Shown here piece after piece: positions 53,716 through 62,524 of a DNA stretch of 64,000 bases. Below the pieces are notes generated by a model. The model ran no database searches. It was given only the letters and a program-made list of their open reading frames with translations, and had not been told where the DNA came from. Each line of letters opens with the position of its first letter. The stretch's first letter is position 1. This DNA comes from Paenibacillus sp. SYP-B4298 (lineage in GTDB: Bacteria; Bacillota; Bacilli; Paenibacillales; Paenibacillaceae), in assembly GCF_027627475.1 (NCBI RefSeq), contig NZ_CP115484.1, forward strand, positions 2,898,001-2,962,000. Direction: 5' to 3'. A program made the translations under genes and the position numbers.

Positions 53716-54848
53716 GTCAACGATACCACCTTTCGCATACGCCAGAATGCCAGGACTAGCAGCACGCCTGTTATGCAGGCAAGTCCCCCGAGCATATCGG
53801 CCGCTCCTGCCGCATCTCCGCTCATGAGCATCCTGATGCTGCCGCTCGACCAGTAATTGATTGTGAAGGGTCCGGCAGCCGCAAGCAAGCCGACATCGGC
53901 GATCATCCCGCCGCTGACGAACGTCATCACCACGACCAGCAGTGTATAGAGCGTCTCAGCCGTCTTGGCGCTCTTGGAGAGTGAAGCAACTACGACAGCA
54001 AGCGCCACGGCAGAGGCAATCGTCAGCACTATGACGACCCCCAGGCGGAGACTGTCCCCACCCCAGTCTACCCCGTACAGGTAATGGGAAGCGAGCACGA
54101 CAATGACGGCCTGGAAGGCCGCGAACAAGAGCATCCCAAGCGCTTTGCCAGCTACAACAGCTCCCAGCGATGAGGGCATGGCCGCCAACCGATGGAGTGT
54201 GCGCTGATCCCTCTCCTGCAGCAGACGGAAGATCGTCCCCATAGAGGAATAGAAGAGGAACATGATCATGTACGCCGCCGAGTAGTATTGCAGCGTGCTC
54301 AATGTGCCGAGCTCCGAGGCATTGCTCGCGAGCGTGGTGATGTGCACCCCCTCTGTGCTCCCCTCGTTATGGGGCATCGCCGTCGCCTGCCCGGAGAGTG
54401 CCGAGGACGAGAGAACAAGCTGCTGCTTGAGCGTGTCCAGATAACCTGACAGCACTGCTTCGGCAGTCATATTGCGCGTCGATAGCTGACCGGGGTAGAA
54501 GGTCCATTGTACGCTCTCCCCTGCCAGAACGCTGCGCGAGAAGCCCGCCGGGATCATAACCCCATAATCCGCGTTCTGACGATTCATCTGCTGCTCTACC
54601 CCAGCAGCCGAGTCTGCATAGTGCACACTCAGGCGCTCCTGCTCCTCCAGATAGCTGTGCACGCTGGCGGCGAGCGGGCCGTCATCTGCCAGATACACCA
54701 CGGTGCGTACCTTTGCATCAGCCAGTTGAAGGCCGTTGCCGATCAGAAAGATCAGCAGCAGCGGCAGTCCGAGCAAGAGCAACAGCGACAAGCGGTTGCG
54801 AAGTATACGCTTGAGCTCATAGTAACAAGAAACGAATAGATAACGCAT
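53712..54848 (-). CDS. ABC-2 type permease, proximal subunit
   Basis: A 378-residue permease with the same architecture as its partner: an N-terminal helix, an extracellular domain to about residue 175, then five or six helices with RDQRTLHRLAAMPSSLGAVVAGK. It lies 11 nt after the ATPase gene and overlaps the next permease by four nt. Two distinct permeases plus one ATPase suggest a heterodimeric exporter, often for antibiotics, peptides or lipids. Confidence 0.88.
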   Translation of the reverse strand: MRYLFVSCYYELKRILRNRLSLLLLLGLPLLLIFLIGNGLQLADAKVRTVVYLADDGPLAASVHSYLEEQERLSVHYADSAAGVEQQMNRQNADYGVMIPAGFSRSVLAGESVQWTFYPGQLSTRNMTAEAVLSGYLDTLKQQLVLSSSALSGQATAMPHNEGSTEGVHITTLASNASELGTLSTLQYYSAAYMIMFLFYSSMGTIFRLLQERDQRTLHRLAAMPSSLGAVVAGKALGMLLFAAFQAVIVVLASHYLYGVDWGGDSLRLGVVIVLTIASAVALAVVVASLSKSAKTAETLYTLLVVVMTFVSGGMIADVGLLAAAGPFTINYWSSGSIRMLMSGDAAGAADMLGGLACITGVLLVLAFWRMRKVVSLT

Positions 54849-54859
54849 CGCGACTCCTC

Positions 54860-55798
54860 CTAATCCCGCAGCTTTCGCCCGGTGAGCTGCAGGAACAGCC
54901 GCTCCAGATTCGGCTTATCTCTCATCAGACTGAGCAGACCCATATGATGCTTCCCCAGAATAAACAGGATGTCCTGCATATACGTGTCTGCCTCCTGCAT
55001 ATACAGCTCCAACCGATTGTTGTCCAGCACATGAACCGCCTCTACTCGGGGATGGTCTCGAATCTCTGCTACCGCCTCCTCAGCGATGCGATTCGCCTCG
55101 ATAACCAGCTTCTCCTTTTGCCCTGACTGTGCGACCAGCTCGTCCTTGGTGCCGCAGGCAATGAGCCGCCCCTGATCGATGATGCCCACACGGGTACCGA
55201 TCGCCTCAACCTCCTCCATATAATGACTTGTATAGATAATGGTAGACCCCAGCTTGTTAAGCGTGCGTACCGATTCGAGTATATGATTGCGTGATTGTGG
55301 ATCAATCCCCACCGTCGGCTCATCCATGATGATCACTCGCGGCCGATGAGTAATCGCGCAAGCGATGTTCAGCCTGCGCTTCATGCCGCCTGAGTAGCTG
55401 GAGGGGTGCTCCTTCGCCCGCTGCGACAGACCGACGAACTCCAGCGCCTCCGCTACCCGCTCCTTCAGCAAGCGCCCTCTTAGGCCGTACAGCCTGGCAA
55501 AGAAAGCAACATTGTCATACGCCGTTAACGATTCATAGATCGCCAGCTCCTGTGGGACAAGACCGAGGCGCGCCTTCGTTTCACGCGGCTGTCTGACCAC
55601 ATCGAAGCCATCGAGCGTTATCGTTCCACTATCGGGCCTCAGCAGTCCAGCCAGCAGATGAATCGAGGTGCTTTTGCCCGCTCCGTTGGGCCCCAGCAGT
55701 CCGAATATTTCTCCTTCCTCAATAGAAAGGGACAAATGATTAACACTGATGTTCATATCATACTTCTTCACAACATCCTTAAAGGCGAGCAGACTCAT
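54860..55798 (-). CDS. ABC transporter ATP-binding protein
   Basis: A 312-residue ATPase with Walker A GPNGAGKST (about residue 36), signature YSGGMKRRLNIA, Walker B VIIMDEPTVG, and a C-terminal DUF4162-like extension typical of drug and antibiotic ABC-2 exporters (DrrA-like). It is first in the operon, which diverges from the two-component genes across 242 bp. Its start follows AAGGAGATAAGGGT. Confidence 0.93.
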   Translation of the reverse strand: MSLLAFKDVVKKYDMNISVNHLSLSIEEGEIFGLLGPNGAGKSTSIHLLAGLLRPDSGTITLDGFDVVRQPRETKARLGLVPQELAIYESLTAYDNVAFFARLYGLRGRLLKERVAEALEFVGLSQRAKEHPSSYSGGMKRRLNIACAITHRPRVIIMDEPTVGIDPQSRNHILESVRTLNKLGSTIIYTSHYMEEVEAIGTRVGIIDQGRLIACGTKDELVAQSGQKEKLVIEANRIAEEAVAEIRDHPRVEAVHVLDNNRLELYMQEADTYMQDILFILGKHHMGLLSLMRDKPNLERLFLQLTGRKLRD

Positions 55799-55931
55799 AC
55801 CCTTATCTCCTTCCCCGAGCTAACCTTGTAGACAGCAGCGCTCTATTATTCGAAATAGCCGCTGCCCTGTTACTAGTCATTGTAGCCCGCTTGCCCTTCG
55901 GTGTCAGGTGTCCAAAGTCAACACATCCAGG

Positions 55932-55945
55932 ATGACAAAAGTCAT
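55932..55945. promoter_or_regulatory. Candidate response-regulator palindrome in the ABC/two-component divergent region
   Basis: ATGAC-AAAA-GTCAT is a perfect 5-bp-arm dyad, 95 bp from the kinase start and 134 bp from the ATPase start. NarL-type regulators bind such short dyads. Assignment is by position only. Confidence 0.4.
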
Positions 55946-55992
55946 ATTGTTCACCAGGCGTCTTCTCTCTATGCGGAACACAGCGGCAGATA

Positions 55993-56001
55993 TGGTATAA
56001 T
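55993..56001 (+). promoter_or_regulatory. Extended -10 promoter of the two-component operon
   Basis: TGGTATAAT is an extended -10, 39 nt before the kinase start. No good -35 is present, which fits an activator-dependent or extended -10 promoter. Confidence 0.6.
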
Positions 56002-56040
56002 AGCGGGGACTTAAACTGCCAACAGGAGGCTGAAATCCGT

Positions 56041-57180
56041 ATGAGCAATCCGCTGGCTGCTGCCCGCCTGCTGCTGCTCATCGTTCCTGCAGCAGCGACG
56101 CTCGTTTTGGCAGATATGGAAGCATCGGACCGATTTATATTTGGGACGCTAGCCGCCATCGCGATGTCGAGAATGAGTGTGCTTCTGCCTCGCTGGGCAG
56201 CTCTACTGATCGCCATGGAGATGATCTGGCTGAGCTGGATGGCCTATCATTACGACGGCCTGATGAGCCTCTTGCTGCTGTCGCCCCTGATCGCTGCCTT
56301 CAGTCGTCAGGATAAGCACGAGCCGCTTGCAGGTCTGATCCTGCTGAACGCCATAGGCTTCCTGATCGGGCTGCAAGGAAGCGAGCCGCTAGTTGCCGGG
56401 AGTGCAGCGATCGCCTGGGCAGCGGTCTGTGCGGTGCTGGCCGCTCAGCGCAGAGCAGTGCGCCGTCATGACCGCGTGCATGAGATGCATGTCTCCCTCA
56501 GCCGCAGCATGGCAGAGCTGGAGCAGGCCAGAGAGCGGCTGCGCCACTATGCCGCCCAGGTCGAGCATTACGCACAGACGGAGGAGCGCAGCCGCATCGC
56601 CAGGGAGATCCATGATGATCTGGGTCACCGCCTCATTCGGCTGAAGCTGATGATGGAGGCTGGCCTGCGGCTCCTGGAGCATGATCAGGAGCGTGCCCGC
56701 GATCTGCTGGAGCAGGTTCGCCTGCAATTGGAGGAGAGCATGGATAATATGCGCCGAACCGTGCGCAAGCTGTCCCCGGTGGAACGATCGGATGGACGAC
56801 GCTATGCGCTCGACCGGCTAATCGGAGATACCGCCTCGACGCTGGGCGTTCAGGTGGAGCTTGATATTCAAGGACTGGCGCGGCCACTGTACCCGAGCAG
56901 CGAATTCGTCCTCTACCGCAATGCCCAGGAGGCGATCACGAACGCGCTGCGGCACGGCGGTGCGACCACCGTCCATATTACGCTATGGTTCGAGCAGCGA
57001 CTGGTGAGGATGACGGTTAAGAATAACGGCGCTCTGCCCCCCGTCCAGTTGGTTGAAGGGCTCGGCTTGCAGGGCATGCGGGAGCGAGCCGTCATGCTCG
57101 GCGGCAAGCTCTCGATCCGGCATGACGAGGGCTATGCTGTTATTACAGAGCTGCCGCTGGCGGCAGGAGAGACGAGGTGA
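56041..57180 (+). CDS. NarL-type sensor histidine kinase (HisKA_3)
   Basis: A 379-residue kinase with about five membrane helices (1-135), a short coiled coil, and a HisKA_3 dimerisation domain with AREIHDDLGHRL (phospho-His at 191). A HATPase domain follows with NAQEAITNALRHG and GLGLQGMRERA. There is no large external sensor, as in DesK/LiaS-like kinases that sense membrane state. AGGAGG lies before the ATG. The response regulator starts 10 nt after its stop. Confidence 0.92.
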   Translation: MSNPLAAARLLLLIVPAAATLVLADMEASDRFIFGTLAAIAMSRMSVLLPRWAALLIAMEMIWLSWMAYHYDGLMSLLLLSPLIAAFSRQDKHEPLAGLILLNAIGFLIGLQGSEPLVAGSAAIAWAAVCAVLAAQRRAVRRHDRVHEMHVSLSRSMAELEQARERLRHYAAQVEHYAQTEERSRIAREIHDDLGHRLIRLKLMMEAGLRLLEHDQERARDLLEQVRLQLEESMDNMRRTVRKLSPVERSDGRRYALDRLIGDTASTLGVQVELDIQGLARPLYPSSEFVLYRNAQEAITNALRHGGATTVHITLWFEQRLVRMTVKNNGALPPVQLVEGLGLQGMRERAVMLGGKLSIRHDEGYAVITELPLAAGETR

Positions 57181-57189
57181 GGCAAAGTA

Positions 57190-57942
57190 ATGATTACGGT
57201 ACTTATCGTGGATGATGACCCGTATATACGCGAAAGTCTGAAGATGATTCTGGAGCTGGAGGAAGACATTCAGGTGGCGGGGGTGTGCGCGAATGGACAG
57301 GAGGCAGCGGCCTTCACAGCGGCTGCTCCCCAGCTTGATGTGGTGCTTATGGATATAAGAATGCCGGAATGCGACGGCGTCGAGGCAACGAGACAGATTA
57401 AGGCTCAGAACAATCCGCCTGCTATCCTCATGCTGACGACCTTCGACGACGACGAATATATTATCGAGGCGATTCGCTGCGGAGCTGGCGGCTACCTGCT
57501 CAAGAATGTCCCTCCGTCCAGGATTGTCGCAGCGATCCGAACGGTACACGGCGGTGAGCTGCTCATCCATCCCGACATCGCGCGCAAGCTGGCAGGGCTG
57601 ATCGGCTCCAGTAAGGAATACGGTGATGCAAGGATACACGCTCATAGACAGCCGGATAGCGGCCTTCGCTCCTCTAACGGGGATGGGGGCGGGGAGTCGG
57701 GACGCCCGATGCTATCGCCTGCCGCGGCGCTTGCCCCCTACGGGCTGAACGCTACGGAGGAGGACATCATCCAGCGCATTGCAGACGGGCTATCCAATAG
57801 GGAGATCGCCGGACAGTTATTTCTGAGCGAGGGTACGGTCAAAAATTACATCTCGAATATGCTGCATAAGCTGGAGCTTCGCGATCGCACTCAACTGGCA
57901 ATTTTTTATCTGAAATTAATTCATGGAGGAACTGCGCTATGA
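57190..57942 (+). CDS. NarL/LuxR-family response regulator
   Basis: A 250-residue regulator. The receiver (1-125) has acidic residues DDD (8-10), phospho-Asp at 55 (VVLMDIRMP) and Lys in GYLLKNVPP. The LuxR helix-turn-helix is at the C-terminus (GLSNREIAGQLFLSEGTVKN). The linker is long and Ser/Gly-rich (about 145-180), more than in most relatives. It should act with the adjacent kinase and probably controls the divergent ABC exporter. Confidence 0.92.
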   Translation: MITVLIVDDDPYIRESLKMILELEEDIQVAGVCANGQEAAAFTAAAPQLDVVLMDIRMPECDGVEATRQIKAQNNPPAILMLTTFDDDEYIIEAIRCGAGGYLLKNVPPSRIVAAIRTVHGGELLIHPDIARKLAGLIGSSKEYGDARIHAHRQPDSGLRSSNGDGGGESGRPMLSPAAALAPYGLNATEEDIIQRIADGLSNREIAGQLFLSEGTVKNYISNMLHKLELRDRTQLAIFYLKLIHGGTAL

Positions 57943-58601
57943 CTGTACAGCATTCACAAGCTGCCCCCGATGCGGACGCGGCATTTTATGGCTTTGCGCC
58001 AGAGGACTTTGATGTATTCGCCATTGAAGGATTGGAGCCGCGTATGGAGGCGCTCATCCGCCTTGTACGCCCCAAGCTCCATCTGCTGGGGGATCGGCTG
58101 GCCCCTTCGCTGTCCGTGCTCTGTCAGGAAGAGATGTACGCTCATGTTGCCAAGCATGCCCGGCGGACGATTAACCCGCCGAATGACACCTGGGTCGCCT
58201 TTGCCGCCAACAAACGGGGCTACAAGGCTCACCCTCATTTTCAGGTCGGGATGTTCGAATCCCATCTGTTCATCCAATTTGCCATCATCTACGAATGCCG
58301 CAACAAGCAGCAGTTCGCCAGGGAGGCGCTGGAACGGCTGGAGGAGCTCCGGCAGATCGTTCCTGGACATTATGTATGGTCAGGCGACCATATGGTGGCA
58401 GGAGGCACGCCGCACCGGGAGATGACTGATGAGGCGCTGCGGACACTCATCGCGCGCTTGCAGCAGGTTAAGGCGGCGGAGGTGCTGTGCGGTCTGGAAC
58501 TCAATCGGCACGATCCGCTGCTTCAAGACGGCGAGCGCCTGATCACCACGATCGAGCAGACCTTCGAGACACTGCTTCCGTTATATCGCATGTCGTTCTA
58601 G
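57939..58601 (+). CDS. DUF1054 family protein (YktB-like)
   Basis: A 220-residue protein of the DUF1054/UPF0637 family. It contains FDVFAIEGLEPRMEALI, YAHVAKHARRTINPPNDTWVAF and GYKAHPHFQVGMFESHLFIQFAII. Function is unknown. Its ATG overlaps the response regulator stop (ATGA), so it is cotranslated. In Bacillus yktB lies close to speA, which is also near here. Confidence 0.9.
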   Translation: MTVQHSQAAPDADAAFYGFAPEDFDVFAIEGLEPRMEALIRLVRPKLHLLGDRLAPSLSVLCQEEMYAHVAKHARRTINPPNDTWVAFAANKRGYKAHPHFQVGMFESHLFIQFAIIYECRNKQQFAREALERLEELRQIVPGHYVWSGDHMVAGGTPHREMTDEALRTLIARLQQVKAAEVLCGLELNRHDPLLQDGERLITTIEQTFETLLPLYRMSF

Positions 58602-58683
58602 AGAGGTTCGCAGCCACTCCGAGCCCATTCCAACTATTGCAACTATTGCAACAGCTACAGCTACATACCTACAGCAGCCAAGC

Positions 58684-58746
58684 ACAAGGGCGGGTTCCCT
58701 ATCGTCATACGACGAATGTGGAGAACCCGCCCTTGTCAAGCTTAGT
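58684..58746. repeat. Long-loop inverted repeat between convergent genes
   Basis: A perfect 14-bp stem (58684-58697 with 58733-58746) encloses 35 nt, between the DUF1054 and MFS genes. No T tract follows in either direction. The 260-bp gap holds nothing else recognisable. Confidence 0.6.
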
Positions 58747-58861
58747 GCCTAGGGTGAATCGATTGCGCTCTAGCCCAAGCGGCAAGCCGGCTTCGCAGCC
58801 GCCGCAGCACTGCCCTGCATAGAGAGCAGGCGGCGCCATACGAGCAACGGCTGCTAGCCAG

Positions 58862-60046
58862 CTATGCCATGCGGCTATCCTGAGCAGCGCTCTTGCGGTC
58901 GGCAGCGACGAAGCCGGACAGCAGCAGCAGCGCCAGCAGCGACAATATACCCGCTACAATGTAGGGAAGCTGTAGATCCAGCTTGAACAATGCAACGCCT
59001 ACTAGCGGTCCGACGATTCTGCCGAGGCTGTCCATCGAAGAGCTGAGACCGGAGGCGATGCCCTGGCCCACGGTTGTTTTCTGCGTGATTAGCGAAGTAA
59101 CACATGGCCGGATCAGTGCGTTCCCCATTCCGAACACAGCCAGATAGATAGTTGCCGACCATAGCGAATGAGCGGTGACGAGCAGGAAGAAGCCTGTCGC
59201 CGACAGCACCAGTCCGGCAATAATGAACTTGCTCTCATCCCCCGAACGAATATAGCGGCGAACCACGCCGCCCTGCACGAGCGCACCGACGATGCCGCAG
59301 ACGAAGAACATCATCCCCACCTGCGCTGGCGTCACATCAAATCGCTGCATGCCGAACAGCTGCAAGGTCGCCTCCAGCCCCGCGAGTGTCACCGCTACGA
59401 AGAAGGCGAGCACATACAGATAACGGATCGAGCCGGAGAACGCCTGCCAGCGAGACGGCGCCTTGTCCTGCCTCTGGCGGCGCTTCTCCACGGGCAGCGA
59501 CTCCTGCAGCCGGGACAGCGCCAGCAGGAAGGTCAGCAGCGCCAGCCCCGCAGCAGCGAAGAACGGCGCTTGCAGCGATAGCTTGCTCAGCAGGCCGCCA
59601 AAGCCCGGCCCGATCGTGAACCCTAGGCCGATCGACATCCCGACCAGCCCCATCCCCTTCGTGCGTTCCTCAGGCGGTGTGACGTCGGCGACATAAGCGA
59701 CGATGACCGACGTGACAGCACCCGAGAACAGGCCGCCCAGAACGCGGGAGGCGTACATCAGCACGAGGCTGTGCGAGCCGAGTCCGAACAGGACGAAGCT
59801 GGCCGCGAAGCCCACCACACCGATCAGAATGATCGGCCGTCTCCCGATCCGGTCTGAGAGCGCTCCCCAGATCGGCGAGAGGATAAAGGATATGGCAGAA
59901 TAGATAGACAGCATCAATCCGGTATGCAGCTCCAGCCGGCCAGGATCGACCACCTTGATCAGCTCTGGCATGACCGGAATAATAATCCCGAACCCAATAA
60001 ATGTCGTTATCAGCATCAGCATGACAACAGCTAGTCGTTTGTTCAT
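58862..60046 (-). CDS. MFS drug-efflux transporter (TetA/Bmr type)
   Basis: A 394-residue, 12-helix MFS drug:H+ antiporter. It has motif A GALSDRIGRRP after helix 2, the antiporter motif C GLGFTIGPGFGG in helix 5, and a charged central loop (SLPVEKRRQRQDKAPSR). The ATG at 60046 has GGAGGG 9 nt upstream; the upstream in-frame start lacks a site. Substrates are unknown. It diverges from speA. Confidence 0.9.
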   Translation of the reverse strand: MNKRLAVVMLMLITTFIGFGIIIPVMPELIKVVDPGRLELHTGLMLSIYSAISFILSPIWGALSDRIGRRPIILIGVVGFAASFVLFGLGSHSLVLMYASRVLGGLFSGAVTSVIVAYVADVTPPEERTKGMGLVGMSIGLGFTIGPGFGGLLSKLSLQAPFFAAAGLALLTFLLALSRLQESLPVEKRRQRQDKAPSRWQAFSGSIRYLYVLAFFVAVTLAGLEATLQLFGMQRFDVTPAQVGMMFFVCGIVGALVQGGVVRRYIRSGDESKFIIAGLVLSATGFFLLVTAHSLWSATIYLAVFGMGNALIRPCVTSLITQKTTVGQGIASGLSSSMDSLGRIVGPLVGVALFKLDLQLPYIVAGILSLLALLLLSGFVAADRKSAAQDSRMA

Positions 60047-60198
60047 GTGTTGATTCCCTCCGTCCAAATATCGTATCACATCTTGCCATCGTATGGAAAT
60101 GAACAAACTCGTAACAAAATCCGCTTGCAATCCCCCCTGTTTTTGCTATACTCATCCTTGTTTGAACACTTTAACTGAAGGAAAGGCTGGGTGAAGCA

Positions 60199-61668
60199 TT
60201 GGATCATACTCAGACTCCGCTATTCAGCGCCTTGCGTCGACATGCGGACCGCAACCCTGTACAATTTCACATTCCCGGACATAAAAAAGGAGCAGGCACT
60301 GATGAGGAATTTCGTTCCTTTATCGGGGATAATGCACTGTCCATTGACTTGATAAATATTGCTCCGCTGGATGATCTCCATCAGCCGACAGGCGTCATTG
60401 AAGAGGCGCAAAAGCTGGCTGCAGACGCCTTCGGAGCTGACCATACATTCTTTTCGGTGCAAGGAACAAGCGGCGCGATCATGGCCATGATCCTGAGTGT
60501 CTGCGCACCTGGAGACAAAATCATCGTCCCGCGCAATGTGCATAAATCCGTCATGTCGGCCATCATCTTCGCCGGCGCGCGCCCGGTGTTCATCTCTCCT
60601 GCGCGTGATGCGAATCTCGGCATTGACCATGGCATTACGACGCGCGCAGTGCGCCGGGCGCTCCAGCGTCACCCGGATTCCAAGGCCGTCATGGTCATCA
60701 ATCCGACCTATTATGGGATCTGCGCCGATCTGAAGGAGATTGTCGATCTGGTGCACAGCTACAATATCCCGGTGCTGGTTGACGAGGCTCATGGGGTGTT
60801 GATTCATTTTCATGATCAATTGCCGACATCTGCGATGCAAGCTGGTGCTGACATGGCTGCAACGAGTGTCCACAAGCTGGGCGGCTCGCTCACGCAGAGC
60901 TCCGTGCTGAACGTGCGCGAGGGCCGCATCAACCCGCAGCGTGTCAAGACGATTATCAGTATGCTGACGACCACCTCTACCTCGTATATTTTGCTAAGCT
61001 CGCTGGATACATCCCGGCGCAACCTGGCGCTCAACGGCTACCGCCTTGCAGAGCAGGCTATTGAGCTAAGCCAATACGCCCGGATTGAGATTAATAAGAT
61101 TCCTGGGCTATATTGCTTCGGGGAAGAGATTCTCGGCAGCGAGGCCACCTATGATTACGATCCGACCAAGATCACGGTTCATGTCCGTCATCTGGGTCTC
61201 ACCGGCTATGAGGTGGAGAACTGGCTGCGCGACCGGTACAATCTCGAAGTCGAGATGAGCGATATGTACAACATTCTCTGTCTGGTCACAACCGGGGACG
61301 ACCGTGACACTGTAGGTACGCTGCTTGAGGCGATGCGCGAGCTGTCCCAGCAATACTACCAGAAGAATGCCGCCAAAGAGCTGATTATTAAAATTCCAGA
61401 AATTCCACAGCTCTCGCTCACTCCCCGCGATGCCTTCTATGCGGAGACCGAGGTCATTCCATTTAAGGAATCGGCGGGACGGATTATCGCCGAATTTATC
61501 TATGTCTATCCTCCGGGCATCCCGATCCTGCTGCCGGGTGAGGTCATCTCGCAAAAAAATATCGAATATATCGTCGATCATGTTGAGGTAGGTCTGCCAG
61601 TCAAGGGGCCTGAGGATCGCAGCATCGAATATGTAAAGGTTATTGTGGAGGAGACGGCGATCTTCTAA
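60199..61668 (+). CDS. speA: Arginine decarboxylase (Orn/Lys/Arg decarboxylase family)
   Basis: A 489-residue fold-type I PLP enzyme. It has an N-terminal FHIPGHKKGAGTD, VQGTSGAIMAMI, PTYYGICADL, LVDEAHGVLIHF and the Schiff-base Lys in ATSVHKLGGSLTQSS. The C-terminal domain ends with VYPPGIPILLPGE. Size and pattern match B. subtilis SpeA (490 residues), which makes agmatine for polyamine synthesis. It starts with TTG at 60199 with a modest site. Lysine or ornithine as substrate cannot be excluded. Confidence 0.9.
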   Translation: MDHTQTPLFSALRRHADRNPVQFHIPGHKKGAGTDEEFRSFIGDNALSIDLINIAPLDDLHQPTGVIEEAQKLAADAFGADHTFFSVQGTSGAIMAMILSVCAPGDKIIVPRNVHKSVMSAIIFAGARPVFISPARDANLGIDHGITTRAVRRALQRHPDSKAVMVINPTYYGICADLKEIVDLVHSYNIPVLVDEAHGVLIHFHDQLPTSAMQAGADMAATSVHKLGGSLTQSSVLNVREGRINPQRVKTIISMLTTTSTSYILLSSLDTSRRNLALNGYRLAEQAIELSQYARIEINKIPGLYCFGEEILGSEATYDYDPTKITVHVRHLGLTGYEVENWLRDRYNLEVEMSDMYNILCLVTTGDDRDTVGTLLEAMRELSQQYYQKNAAKELIIKIPEIPQLSLTPRDAFYAETEVIPFKESAGRIIAEFIYVYPPGIPILLPGEVISQKNIEYIVDHVEVGLPVKGPEDRSIEYVKVIVEETAIF

Positions 61669-61848
61669 GGGAGGATGGCGGCACACAACCTTCAGAGCGC
61701 CCTGATGCGCCGCGCGCAGCACACAGCGCGCGGCGCATCGCTGCATGACGGCGAGCGGTCAACCAATGGTCAGCATGACCAAGCAGATTGCACGCTTACA
61801 TGCATAGAGAGGCATCCGTTGTTGGTCATTCTATCTGGCCGACAGAGA

Positions 61849-61881
61849 ACAAGCCGGCCCTTGGTGAAGGAGCCGGCTTGT
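61849..61881 (+). terminator. Hairpin abutting repeat copy E
   Basis: ACAAGCCGGC (61849-61858) pairs with GCCGGCTTGT (61872-61881). The first base after it is the left CTAG of copy E. It may be the speA terminator with its T tract displaced to the sequence after copy E. 61669-61848 shows nothing else. Confidence 0.5.
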
Positions 61882-62047
61882 CTAGGTCGTGTGTGTACAC
61901 TCTGAACGGAACATATCTGGCCGAATTCTCGTTCCAGGCAAGGCGCTTTTTCGCAGGCGTACCGGGGTACGTCAACAAAAGGCAACGCAGCATGGGGCGA
62001 AAAGGCGGGGCGAGATGCCCTTGAACGGGTGTTCAGACACGTCCTAG
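61882..62047 (-). repeat. Palindromic repeat family, copy E
   Basis: A 166-bp copy in reverse orientation with CTAG at both ends. The core is GGCGTACCGGGGTACGTC. Its terminal arms read ACAC and GTGT where copy A has AAAC and GTTT, another paired change. Confidence 0.85.
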
Positions 62048-62102
62048 TTATATGTCTGTCAGCCCGAGGACGCCAAGCGTCATGGCCGCGGGTAGGCTCG
62101 GA

Positions 62103-62417
62103 TTAGGATTGCTCAGATTCCTGCAGCGCAATCTCCTCGTAAATCTTCGTTACGCGATCCCACTCCGCATCGTCTTCGATTCCAACCAGGAACGCCTCGT
62201 CATTCTCTTCCTCAATGCGGAAAATAATGCCGTCCGACTCTGGATTGTTACGGTCAAGCAGCACCGCATAGACTTGTTCGTCGGATTCGAAGGTGAATAC
62301 CATCACCATCTCGCGTTCTACGCCCTCATCGTCGCTTACCAAAAATACATGCTCTTCATGATCATGGTCATGACCGCATCCGCAATCATCACCGTGCTTG
62401 TGTTCGTGTTCGCTCAC
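62103..62417 (-). CDS. DUF1292 family protein with His/Cys-rich N-terminus
   Basis: A 104-residue acidic DUF1292 (YrzB-like) protein. The core runs HVFLVSDDEGVEREMVMVF to VTKIYEEIA. The first 23 residues contain nine His and two Cys (HEHKHGDD, CGCGHDHDHEEH), a likely metal-binding patch. The GTG at 62417 follows GGGGT by 6 nt; the upstream ATG has no site. Function of the family is unknown; relatives sit in the yrrL-yrzB cluster. Confidence 0.85.
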   Translation of the reverse strand: MSEHEHKHGDDCGCGHDHDHEEHVFLVSDDEGVEREMVMVFTFESDEQVYAVLLDRNNPESDGIIFRIEEENDEAFLVGIEDDAEWDRVTKIYEEIALQESEQS

Positions 62418-62524
62418 TGCAATACCCCATTTCACATTTAAATGTCACCCACGTATAGTAACATGTTCAGGAGGGATGGTCAAACATGCAGTCTGACGAG
62501 GCATGCCTGTTCGATAACTAGGGA

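Noticed and set aside
55803-56216. 137-codon minus-strand frame overlapping the kinase start
   Set aside because: No ribosome site, Arg/Ser/Ala-rich, and it overlaps a clear kinase gene and its promoter.
58684-58746. Long-loop inverted repeat as another copy of the palindromic family
   Set aside because: Length, ends and core differ from the family (no CTAG ends, no GTACC core).
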